NCBI GenBank assembly: GCA_022824005.1 | Contig: JAJEBG010000055.1 | Span: 1 to 41,719, forward strand | Direction: 5' to 3' | DNA from: Paracoccaceae bacterium | GTDB lineage: Bacteria > Pseudomonadota > Alphaproteobacteria > Rhodobacterales > Rhodobacteraceae | DNA: 41,719 nt | Part shown: positions 7,789 to 15,065 of the stretch, in pieces | Position numbering within the stretch: the first letter of the stretch is position 1 | How the letters are laid out: each line of letters starts with the position of its first letter | Position numbers and translations under genes: made by a program | Notes under the pieces: model-generated | Databases searched by the model: none | Told to the model about the DNA's origin: nothing | Seen by the model: the letters and a program-made list of their open reading frames with translations, nothing else

Positions 7789-8103
7789 TGGTGCGGACGG
7801 CGGGACTCGAACCCGCACTCCTCCTTGGGAAGCAGATTTTCATACCCCTACGACTTTCGTCGCCGCCAAATGGGCGTTCGTGGTCTGGACTATCCCTTCG
7901 CCATAACCTTTTGAGCTTTAGGCGCCGCCCGTCTAGTCTCTACACCTTCTCAGATGAAATCCGAGCTTGGCTCGGGATTAGCACGACCCCCATATTCGTT
8001 GGATCAGAGCCTTCCCCGAATTTGAGCGGTTCTATTCCATGGGTTTCCCCAAAGACACCCAATCTTTTTAAGTCTGCCGCGTCTACCTTTCCGCCACGTC
8101 CGC
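7789..8103 (-). tRNA. tRNA-Leu(UAA), split by a group I intron
   Basis: Two exons on the minus strand form a complete class II tRNA with encoded CCA. The 5' exon (8103-8070) begins GCGGACG, with the D-arm GTGGCGGAAAGGTAGACGC. The 3' exon (7840-7789) holds the second half of the anticodon arm, a variable arm, the TTCGAGT loop and CGTCCGC + A + CCA. The seven acceptor pairs are perfect. The joined anticodon arm is GCAGA-CTTAAAA-TCTGC, giving anticodon UAA. The 229-base insert interrupts the anticodon after U34. The mature length is 86 bases. Standard tRNA scanners may miss it. It lies 42 bases downstream of modC on the same strand and may share its transcript. Confidence 0.93.
7841..8069 (-). 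ncRNA. Group I intron (subgroup IC3-like) in tRNA-Leu(UAA)
   Basis: The 229-nt insert on the minus strand has group I core elements in order: P-like CAAATTCGGGGAAGG (around 8024-8010), Q-like AATCCCGAGCCAAGC (7979-7965), R-like GTAGAGACTAGACGGG (around 7943-7928) and S-like GGGATAGTCCAG. R and S pair perfectly as P7 (GACTA 7938-7934 with TAGTC 7892-7888). It has GAAA-capped hairpins near both ends (TGGG-GAAA-CCCA and CGAC-GAAA-GTCG), is preceded by U34 and ends in G at 7841, as expected for the splice sites. There is no internal ORF. The P, Q and R wording closely resembles cyanobacterial and plastid trnL introns. Self-splicing is inferred, not shown. Confidence 0.92.
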
Positions 8104-8145
8104 ACAGGAGTTCGTTTAACCATAGAACAGGTTTAACTCAAGAGA

Positions 8146-9168
8146 TCAGTCAGCTGAAACTGCAAGAGGCGGTTGCGTGAAAATCAGGTACATTGTTGAA
8201 TGAATATCGAGGGATTTTTCATCGATATTGATATGTTCGAAATTAAGTAAAATGTTATGGTGATCGACTTTGAAGCAAAACTGCCAAGTCTTTGATGGTC
8301 CGCAGTCGAAAGATTGAAGCACCACCGGAATCTGACCAAACGAGGAGAGTTCCGACACACGATCTCGCGCCAAAATGATATATTGTGATTGAAGGTTGAG
8401 CGTGACCACATCATCGGGATGCCCCCCGTTTGGAATTTTGGCAAGAATAACCTGTTCGGCGACATCGCATTGATAGAGGCCATCCGTTCGTTGGGCTTTG
8501 ACCCTCGCGAGCAATTCTCCGTCCGACATCCAAGAACGGGAGGTGACATGCCCTCGCTTCATTTCGAGCGGCCGTGCGCCCAGATCTTGTAACTCTCGCG
8601 GAGAATGGGAGACACAGATCACCGGAAACTCAAACCGTTGAAAAAGGTTTAACAATTGCGGCCAAAGGTCAGCTCGGCGCGCCGCATCAAGGGCACTCAT
8701 GGGTTCATCAAGAAGCAAAAGGCGCGGCGAGGCAAGTAAAGCGCGACCCAATGCAACCCGTTGTCTTTCACCCCCCGATAAAGAAAGTGTTTGCCGCCCG
8801 ACCAAATCGTCGAGTTGCAAAATATTGATGACTTCCTGCCAGTTTGGTCCCGACCGACCTCCATCACGTTTCAGTCCGAATCGGAGATTCGCCTCAACAT
8901 CAAAATGCGGAAATAAGTGACTATCCTGAAACACTAAAATGGCGCCCCGTTTATACGTGGGCACAAAATTTTGGCTATCTTGCCAATACTCCTCGCCGTA
9001 TCGAACCTGCCCGCGCGCTTCGCTTTCTAAACCGGCAATAATCCGCAACAAGGTGCTTTTCCCCGCGCCGCTCGGGCCGAACAGCGCGACGATGTCTCCG
9101 TCATTACAAGTCTCGGCAACATCAAGGTCAAATCCAGGAAAAGTGATCTGAACATCCAACGCCAACAT
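8146..9168 (-). CDS. modC: Molybdate ABC importer ATP-binding protein
   Basis: A 340-residue ATPase with Walker A (GPSGAGKST), Q-loop VFQDSHLFPHFDV, signature LSGGERQRVALGRALL and Walker B RLLLLDEPMSALD. VFQDSHLFPH is characteristic of ModC. After about residue 215 there is a C-terminal regulatory part in the position of the MOBE/TOBE domain of ModC (LLARVKAQRTDGLYQC..., ILAKIPNGG), though its last 50 residues are divergent. It is the third gene of modABC, starting one base after modB. It would power molybdate (or tungstate) uptake through ModB. Confidence 0.9.
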   Translation of the reverse strand: MLALDVQITFPGFDLDVAETCNDGDIVALFGPSGAGKSTLLRIIAGLESEARGQVRYGEEYWQDSQNFVPTYKRGAILVFQDSHLFPHFDVEANLRFGLKRDGGRSGPNWQEVINILQLDDLVGRQTLSLSGGERQRVALGRALLASPRLLLLDEPMSALDAARRADLWPQLLNLFQRFEFPVICVSHSPRELQDLGARPLEMKRGHVTSRSWMSDGELLARVKAQRTDGLYQCDVAEQVILAKIPNGGHPDDVVTLNLQSQYIILARDRVSELSSFGQIPVVLQSFDCGPSKTWQFCFKVDHHNILLNFEHINIDEKSLDIHSTMYLIFTQPPLAVSAD

Positions 9169-9169
9169 A

Positions 9170-9841
9170 TCAAATCAACCGATGACTTCTTGAATAATTG
9201 ATCAGATAGAGCGTGAGGAGTGTCAGAAAGGCAAAGGCCAATGTACCAATGGACAGGAAATGGGCCCGCGCATAATCAAGTGTCTCCACACTCGTATAAA
9301 TATCGATTGATATGACCCGCGTGCGTTCTGGGATATTGCCTCCGACCATTAAAATCACCCCAAACTCACCCACAGAATGAGCAAATCCAAGAACCGCCGC
9401 CGTCAAGAATCCCCGCTTCGACAGCGGCGCGGCGACTGACAGAAAAGAATCTAAAGGCCGCGAGCCAAGATTGGCGGCCGCTTCGAGAACATTTTTATTG
9501 ATACTTTCAAATGAGTTTTGCAGCGGTTGGACAACAAAGGGTAGTGAGTGGAGAGTACTAGCGATGAGAATTCCGGCGAACGAAAAAGCCAACGTGTCGC
9601 CGGTCGTTTGGAGCCAAAAATATCCAATTGAGCTGTTGGGATTGAATAAGATTAATAAATAGAAACCAAGGACTGTCGGTGGCAAAACCAAAGGTAAAGC
9701 CGTCAGGGCTTCAATGAGGGGTTTGATCCTGGCTCGCGTTGTTGCAAGCCACCAAGCCAATGGCGTTGACACCAACATGAGGAGCAGCGTCGAGGCAAAG
9801 GCCAACTTCAACGTGACCACGACAGAACTCAATTCAATCAT
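9170..9841 (-). CDS. modB: Molybdate ABC importer permease
   Basis: A 223-residue inner-membrane permease with about five hydrophobic segments. Motifs of ModB are visible: ALPLVLPPTVLGFYLLILF, SLPFVVQPLQNSFESI, the ATPase-coupling EAAANLGSRPLDSFLSVAAPL, and GFAHSVGEFGVILMVGGNIP near the C-terminus. It overlaps modA by four bases and is followed by modC at one base, so the three are one operon transcribed on the minus strand. Confidence 0.92.
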   Translation of the reverse strand: MIELSSVVVTLKLAFASTLLLMLVSTPLAWWLATTRARIKPLIEALTALPLVLPPTVLGFYLLILFNPNSSIGYFWLQTTGDTLAFSFAGILIASTLHSLPFVVQPLQNSFESINKNVLEAAANLGSRPLDSFLSVAAPLSKRGFLTAAVLGFAHSVGEFGVILMVGGNIPERTRVISIDIYTSVETLDYARAHFLSIGTLAFAFLTLLTLYLINYSRSHRLI

Positions 9842-10641
9842 TGTGTTGGCACACCATAACCAGAATTGGCAATCAAAGACCGAGCTGTTTCACCTTGCAG
9901 GAAAGCAAAAAAGGCTAGTGCAGCTTTATTTTTTTGGCCGGCTGGCAGCAGCACTGCATCTTGTTTGAGCGGTTCATGAAGCGTCGCTAGGACTCCTCGG
10001 CAATAAAGTCGTGGATTTTGTTGAGCAAATGAGCCTGACACTAAACCCATTTCAGCGTTACCGCTTGATACAAAAGCAAAAGTTTGTCCCACATTTTCCG
10101 CCAACACCAACTTATCTGAAATTTGATCTTTGATCCCCAGATTCGTCAATATTTTCATGGCCGCTTCGCCAAAAGGCGCTATTTCGGGATTGGGGATGGC
10201 GATGTGGCGAGTCGAATCGTCGATGAGACGGTCAGACAATTGAACGTTTGCTGGCCATTTTTGGCGTGAGCAGAACATTGGCTCTCCAACGGCATAAGTA
10301 AAACGTTGATGGGACCGGACTATATTGCCATCGACCAAGAGCTGAGGTCGACGTTGGTCGGCTGACAAAAATATTGCAAAGGGCGCGCCATTGATAATCT
10401 GGGCATACAATTTCCCGGTTGAACCCGAAATCAGTGTCATCTGATGGTCATGTGTGGCCTCAAATTCCTCTTTAAGTTCAGTGGCGACGAGAGCAAAATT
10501 GGCGGCAACGGCCATATGGGCTGTGTCCGCCATAGCCGATGATGCTATATGGAAAACCACCAATACCGCCCCGATCAAACGCCCCTTGCCAACTTTCAAG
10601 ATCATCAATTTATGGGACTTTATCTTCGCGAAATGGGGCAT
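9838..10641 (-). CDS. modA: Molybdate ABC importer periplasmic binding protein
   Basis: A secreted protein of about 255-267 residues. From the in-frame ATG at 10605 the N-terminus is a normal signal peptide (MILKVGKGRLIGAVLVVFH then ASSAMADTA); from ATG 10641 it has 12 further residues, and neither start has a good ribosome-binding site. The mature part contains AVAANFALVATELKEEFE, the oxyanion-binding ISGSTGKLYAQI, GAPFAIFLSADQRRPQLL and IPNPEIAPFGEAA, all typical of ModA. It binds molybdate or tungstate for ModBC. A tRNA-Leu gene ends 95 bases upstream on the same strand. Confidence 0.9.
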   Translation of the reverse strand: MPHFAKIKSHKLMILKVGKGRLIGAVLVVFHIASSAMADTAHMAVAANFALVATELKEEFEATHDHQMTLISGSTGKLYAQIINGAPFAIFLSADQRRPQLLVDGNIVRSHQRFTYAVGEPMFCSRQKWPANVQLSDRLIDDSTRHIAIPNPEIAPFGEAAMKILTNLGIKDQISDKLVLAENVGQTFAFVSSGNAEMGLVSGSFAQQNPRLYCRGVLATLHEPLKQDAVLLPAGQKNKAALAFFAFLQGETARSLIANSGYGVPTQ

Positions 10642-10735
10642 GGTTTTTCGGAATCGGAGATCACTGCGATGAGGGAGGCACCTAACCCCTTTTTCAATGA
10701 CATCTTCAACTCCAAATCAACGAGAATGGAGTGTC

Positions 10736-10823
10736 TGGTGCCCGAGGCGAGACTCGAACTCGCATGACCTTAACGGTCGGAGGATTTTGAGTCCTCTGCG
10801 TCTACCACTTCCGCCACTCGGGC
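10736..10823 (-). tRNA. tRNA-Leu(CAA)
   Basis: The minus strand folds as an 88-base class II tRNA with encoded CCA. The acceptor GCCCGAG pairs with CTCGGGC, followed by discriminator A. The anticodon arm GAGGA-CTCAAAA-TCCTC gives anticodon CAA. There is a long variable arm (GACCGTTAAGGTC region) and a TTCGAGT T-loop. It is uninterrupted, unlike the UAA isoacceptor on the far side of modABC. Confidence 0.96.
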
Positions 10824-11305
10824 CTCCCACCTTTGCCTTACTTCTTTCTCTTCGGTCTCGTCAATCCATCACCGACATAATTCTTACGACTTTGCCTAGG
10901 AAAATGGGTTTATTTGATCAAGACGACTCGACGATGGTCTCCGATCAAACCAATGGTATTGAGTCTCTCCCGCAATGACATCACATTTTGCTCATTTAGG
11001 TCTCTATCACGAGTTGAACATATCTGACGTCAATTGTTATGAAACTCAGAAGAACAAAGATATAAGCGATATCAACTTTTGATAACTAATGAGTCCGATA
11101 ATGAGACAATTTGACCGACGAATTGAGTGTAGAATTTTAACTTAGAATCAGGCAAAGAACGGTTGCCCGTGACAAAATGGTTTCGATGTTGTCCATCTTC
11201 TACGCTTGCCTCACAACTGACTTGATGATGAGACCTTTGGAATATGATCAGTCTATCGTTGTTAACTGGCGCTGAAGGCAGCATAGGACGAGTGATGAAA
11301 GTCAT
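10824..11305. other. Intergenic region, divergent between tRNA-Leu and yqaA-like gene
   Basis: About 480 bases without a supported gene. It should contain the promoter of tRNA-Leu(CAA) on the minus strand and that of the downstream membrane-protein gene on the plus strand. I saw a 77-codon minus-strand frame (11072-11305) with no recognisable features, and no strong hairpins or repeats. Confidence 0.5.
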
Positions 11306-11887
11306 ATGATCAAGAAGCTCTACGATTTTGTCCTCCGCTTATCGGCACACAGATGGTCTCTGCCGGCATTGGCTCTCATCAGTTTTTTTGAGAGTTCGGT
11401 GTTTCCCATTCCGCCTGATGTCATGTTGATTCCAATGATTCTGGCCAAGCCCAATCGGGCCTTTTTGATCGCGGGAGTCTGCCTGATAGCCTCGGTGCTA
11501 GGAGGATTGTTTGGCTATCTGATTGGAGCCCTCGCCTTTGAGTCATTGGGAAAACCAATACTGGACATGGTTGGCGGTGATGAAACGGCTATCCAAGAAT
11601 TCTCGGATACCTATAATCAATACGGTGCCTGGGCTGTTTTGATCTCGGGATTGACGCCCTTCCCTTACAAAGTCATCACCATCCTTTCAGGTGTGACAGG
11701 GCTTTCTATCCCTGTCTTTATTGCCTCGAGTCTGCTAGCCCGTGGCCTGAGGTTTTTTATCATTGCCACTCTTCTTTGGCGTTATGGCGATGTGGCAAGA
11801 ATATGGATTGAGCGGCACCTGATGCTCATCACTGTTTCTCTACTAGCTGTTCTTATCATAATTTATTTATCGTTGGTGGCTCTGTGA
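11306..11887 (+). CDS. YqaA/DedA-type membrane protein (VTT domain)
   Basis: A 193-residue inner-membrane protein with about five hydrophobic stretches. It shows the landmarks of the YqaA branch of the DedA/VTT family: FFESSVFPIPPDVMLIPM near the N-terminus, LGGLFGYLIGALAFE, then GLTPFPYKVITILSGVTG and LLARGLRFFIIATLLWRYG. DedA relatives flip or recycle lipid carriers and support membrane homeostasis; the substrate here is unknown. Its stop overlaps the GTG start of the DsbB gene, so the two are translated from one message. Confidence 0.85.
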   Translation: MIKKLYDFVLRLSAHRWSLPALALISFFESSVFPIPPDVMLIPMILAKPNRAFLIAGVCLIASVLGGLFGYLIGALAFESLGKPILDMVGGDETAIQEFSDTYNQYGAWAVLISGLTPFPYKVITILSGVTGLSIPVFIASSLLARGLRFFIIATLLWRYGDVARIWIERHLMLITVSLLAVLIIIYLSLVAL

Positions 11888-12384
11888 AGCAAAATATCTT
11901 AACGACAATTGGTATTCTTGTCCCCGCCGGTTTACTCATCGCGGCGTTAGGATTCCAATATTTGGGTGAGCTTTATCCTTGTACTCTTTGCATTTGGCAA
12001 CGCTATCCCCATGTCTTGACGTTTGTTATTGGCCTTGGATTCGCCAAATTTAGACACCCATTACTCGCTCTTGTTGCGGCCATTAGTTGTCTGGGAGGCG
12101 CGGGTCTCGCTGGCTTCCACACGGGAGTGGAATATGGTTGGTGGGACGGTCTGGCCGCCTGCTCGGGACCGGGTCTTGAGGGATTATCAGGCCAACAATT
12201 GCTTGACTTCACTTCCCCCATTCAGAGCGCAGACTGCGCCCAACCGGCATGGATCTTCCTACATCTTTCTATGGCCGCTTGGAACGGTCTGGCGTCAATC
12301 GGTCTTTTCGCTGTCTGGGCCGCTTTGCTCATGACGGGAAGGCCAAAGGGCGACCATCAAGGTTCAAGTTCAGCATCCCAATAG
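11884..12384 (+). CDS. dsbB: Disulfide bond formation protein DsbB
   Basis: A 166-residue membrane protein with four hydrophobic segments. The first redox pair is Cys33-Cys36 in LYPCTLCIWQRYPH, a strong DsbB signature. The second periplasmic loop carries further cysteines in GLAACSGPG and SADCAQPA, as expected for the pair that reoxidises DsbA. It passes electrons to quinone. The start is a GTG overlapping the previous stop (GTGA). A DsbA-like gene lies 15 kb away in the window and is a candidate partner. The 3' end overlaps the convergent HNH gene by 28 bases. Confidence 0.9.
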   Translation: MKQNILTTIGILVPAGLLIAALGFQYLGELYPCTLCIWQRYPHVLTFVIGLGFAKFRHPLLALVAAISCLGGAGLAGFHTGVEYGWWDGLAACSGPGLEGLSGQQLLDFTSPIQSADCAQPAWIFLHLSMAAWNGLASIGLFAVWAALLMTGRPKGDHQGSSSASQ

Positions 12385-12941
12385 AGGAAATCTATCCAGC
12401 TTTGATGTAGATAGTCGGGCGGAAATTTGCGTCCGATATTCAACAATTGCTCAGATTTTGGTCGTTGCGGCTTTCGGCGCAGACGCATGCCGCTATCATT
12501 AAGATGTTTGGCCCCCTTGCCTAGATTGCAACGGGCGCAAGCCGTCACGACATTTGTCCATGTTGTTTTACCACCTTGCGAGCGAGGAACCACGTGATCA
12601 AAGGTCAATTCGGCGGTTGAACCACAATATTGGCATTTGAACTCATCACGAAGAAACAAATGAAATCTCGTAAACGCCGGCTCTGCCGAGGGTCGGATAA
12701 AGTCGTGCAGAGCCACCACCGATGGCAGACGAAATTGGGTCGATGGCGAGCGTACCACCTTATCGTATTCTGCGACCACAGATACGCGTTTTGAGATCGC
12801 CGCCTTCAGAGAGGTTTGCCACGGCCAAAGTGACAGCGGACAATAGGATAACGGCCGATAATCGGCATTCAATACCAATGCCGAATAGTTTCTCGGATCT
12901 GCGAGCGAACGCACAAATGCTGTTCTGAACTCGGCTGACAT
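12357..12941 (-). CDS. HNH endonuclease
   Basis: A 194-residue protein with a C-terminal HNH fold. The zinc-binding CxxC pairs are CQYCG and CARCN, framing the catalytic LTFDHVVPRSQGG and the Asn of TTWTNVVTAC. The N-terminal half begins ALVLNADYRPLSYCPLS, as in the single-gene HNH proteins found in most alphaproteobacteria, whose role is uncertain (DNA repair has been suggested). The start at ATG 12941 is preceded by AGAGG; the GTG immediately before it (12944) is an alternative. It converges with dsbB and overlaps its 3' end. I see no restriction partner. Confidence 0.88.
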   Translation of the reverse strand: MSAEFRTAFVRSLADPRNYSALVLNADYRPLSYCPLSLWPWQTSLKAAISKRVSVVAEYDKVVRSPSTQFRLPSVVALHDFIRPSAEPAFTRFHLFLRDEFKCQYCGSTAELTFDHVVPRSQGGKTTWTNVVTACARCNLGKGAKHLNDSGMRLRRKPQRPKSEQLLNIGRKFPPDYLHQSWIDFLYWDAELEP

Positions 12942-13153
12942 CACACACCTCTGATTGCTTAACCAAAACTAGCGCTCATTCTTTACACTCAAGTGACAGC
13001 AATTTGCAAGTTTCTACATCATTTCAGACATTGATCGAGCCACGGATTTGTCAGAGAATGGAAATTCTCAATCATCGAGTCGGCTGAAAAGATGGGGTTC
13101 CGACACTGATGCGGTCAACCCAATCCCATCGGATTTGTGAGTGGAGATAACCA

Positions 13154-14200
13154 TCAAGGCAGGAGCAAAGAGCCATCGCCATAGGAGAGAAATCGATAGC
13201 GGTGACTCACCGCGTGACGATAGATTTCGCGAAAACGATGGATACCAACAAAGGCCGCCACAAGAACCAGTAACGTGGTTCCCGGAAGGTGAAAATTAGT
13301 GATCAACCCTTTGGCAACCTCAAAATCAAATCCCGGTTTGATATAGAGTTGCGTCTGCCCTCGCCATGGTTGAACATGACCATTTTGAGCCGCTGTTTCT
13401 ATCAATCTCAAGGCCGTTGTCCCGATAGGGATGACACGCTTGCCCGCCGCTAAGGACTGATTGATTTCGTCTGCCGCTTGCTCAGAGATCTCTCCCCATT
13501 CGGCATACATTTCATGGTCATCAATCGTATCGCAACGAATCGGCAGAAAAGTTCCCGCCCCGACATGGAGTGTGACCCGCGAGAACTGAATACCGGATTG
13601 CCGCAATTGGTTGAGTAAATTTTCATCAAAGTGCAAAGACGCGGTGGGTGACGCGACGGCACCATTTCGTTCACCAAAAACCGTTTGATAATCATTTGAA
13701 TCGGCCGCATCGGGCGGCCTTGCCGACGTGATGTAAGGAGGAAGAGGCATCTCTCCACTGTCCATCAACAGGGTCTCAAATTCTTCGCGAGAATGACAAA
13801 ATTGAATCACAAAAAATTGATCTCGGCGCTCAATAAATCGAGCCCTGATATGACCGAACTCGGCCCTATCTCCGACACGAATTCGGCGGGCGGGTCGAGC
13901 GAGGGCTAACCATGTGGTCTTCTGATTGTTGAGTGGTTGGTCAAGATTGACCGAAATGTGACACCCTTCAGACCCCGGCCGCTGGCGCACTCCTCGCAGG
14001 CGCGCCGCGATGACTTTGGTATCATTGATGACCAAGCGGTCGCCTGACGACAAGATTTTTGGCAAGTCATAAAAGTGAAAGTCACGAAAGGGAGAAAGTC
14101 CGCGGCTGAGAAGCAGACGCGATGACGATCGCGGTTTTACTGGCCGAAGAGCAATGAGCTCTTCAGGGAGTTCAAAATCAAATTCTGTCAGTTTCATCAT
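13154..14200 (-). CDS. queA: S-adenosylmethionine:tRNA ribosyltransferase-isomerase
   Basis: A 348-residue enzyme of queuosine biosynthesis that transfers and isomerises the ribosyl part of SAM onto 7-aminomethyl-7-deazaguanine at tRNA position 34. Landmarks are FDFELPEELIALRPVKPRSS at the start, GDRLVINDTKVIAARLRG, ASPTASLHFDENLL, TLHVGAGTFLPIRCD and ITNFHLPGTTLLVLVAAFVG near the end. It begins with two adjacent ATG codons; the second (14197) may be the real start. No other queuosine genes are in the window. Confidence 0.95.
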   Translation of the reverse strand: MMKLTEFDFELPEELIALRPVKPRSSSRLLLSRGLSPFRDFHFYDLPKILSSGDRLVINDTKVIAARLRGVRQRPGSEGCHISVNLDQPLNNQKTTWLALARPARRIRVGDRAEFGHIRARFIERRDQFFVIQFCHSREEFETLLMDSGEMPLPPYITSARPPDAADSNDYQTVFGERNGAVASPTASLHFDENLLNQLRQSGIQFSRVTLHVGAGTFLPIRCDTIDDHEMYAEWGEISEQAADEINQSLAAGKRVIPIGTTALRLIETAAQNGHVQPWRGQTQLYIKPGFDFEVAKGLITNFHLPGTTLLVLVAAFVGIHRFREIYRHAVSHRYRFLSYGDGSLLLP

Positions 14201-15065
14201 CGGCCACTGAGTTTAATGAGATGTTCAGTCTAAAGATATGGCGAAGGCCATTTGGTTTCACACCAAAAAAGCATAATCATCAAATCTTGCTTCAGCACCG
14301 CACGGTATCTCAAACGCTGGCCATAAGAGCGGTGAGGGAGTTCATCAACTCCTTCTCGCCCGACTTTATGCGTTTGTCCCCTCGTATTTATCCCCAATAA
14401 AATCAATATCTTGTTGATCCGTTAGCAATTTAAAGCCCCGTAGATTACCACTTTCTTGTCATCGAGAACGCGGGTGATGCCTAGCTTTCAGTTCAGATAA
14501 CTTGCGGCGATGTAAGCCTTGGCTTTTGCCGAACTGGCAAGCCCATACCGTCTGCAAGTTCCAGATGCGGAACATGGTTCTCAGGTGAACTTGGGAATAA
14601 CAGTAGATCAGTCTGACTTTTCTTTCCTATCGGTGTTTGAGCCGATCCGTTAAGAGTCGGGCCTGCCCGAACAGGCACTCATCCAATCTTTTATCTAGTG
14701 AATTCAGCAAGACGATATTTTAGATAGGCGGCACGGGTAGCCCACAAGGCATCACCCTGCCGTCTTACTACCTACCCTGCATGGGTATGGTAGATGGGTC
14801 ATTTTCCCATTTTTAAGTGTTTTAGCTCGGTGTTCTTCCCAGTTAATCCATGAAAAAATCGCACAAATTTACGCCTTTTGCAGGGTCAAAAGTGGTCATT
14901 CTTTTTCGGGTTTTTCTGGGACTATTCTTATGCCATGTGTCCAGTTTTCATTATCCACAATTGATGATGACACGATAACCTCCGCAATCACAATGGTGGT
15001 GATGGGCCCATAAAAGGTTCACCGTTGCGATGAACTCTCACCAACGATCATGTAAAGAAAGAGGC
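14201..15065. other. Long non-coding region with several hairpins
   Basis: About 865 bases without a gene I can support. A 61-codon minus-strand frame (14493-14678) and a 59-codon plus-strand frame (14221-14400) lack recognisable features. The segment 14500-14815 contains several inverted repeats: around 14521-14542 (GGCTTTTGCC with GGCAAGCC), 14660-14676 (GCCTG with CAGGC) and the tandem hairpins ending at 14814. It could hold an unannotated small RNA or a decayed element. I did not recognise tmRNA, RNase P RNA, SRP RNA or 6S RNA. Confidence 0.4.
14768..14814 (+). terminator. Tandem hairpins with U-tract, orphan terminator-like site
   Basis: First stem CTACCTACCC (14768-14777) with GGGTA and GGTAG (14783-14793, one bulged T), loop TGCAT. 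Second stem ATGGG (14794-14798) with CCCAT (14806-14810), followed by TTTT. On the plus strand this resembles a terminator, but no plus-strand gene precedes it. Confidence 0.4.

Noticed and set aside
7694-8180. Two overlapping plus-strand open frames of 70 and 130 codons
   Set aside because: They lie antisense to the tRNA-Leu(UAA) exons and its group I intron and have no protein features.
8103-10736. modABC as an island integrated at a tRNA gene
   Set aside because: No duplicated tRNA 3' end, no integrase and no direct repeats were seen; the flanking tRNAs are different, complete isoacceptors.
14650-14740. Minus-strand stretch reading ALWATRAAYLKYRLAEF
   Set aside because: It is only about 20 codons after a stop, with no start and no recognisable family; it could be a coincidence or a very short gene scar.
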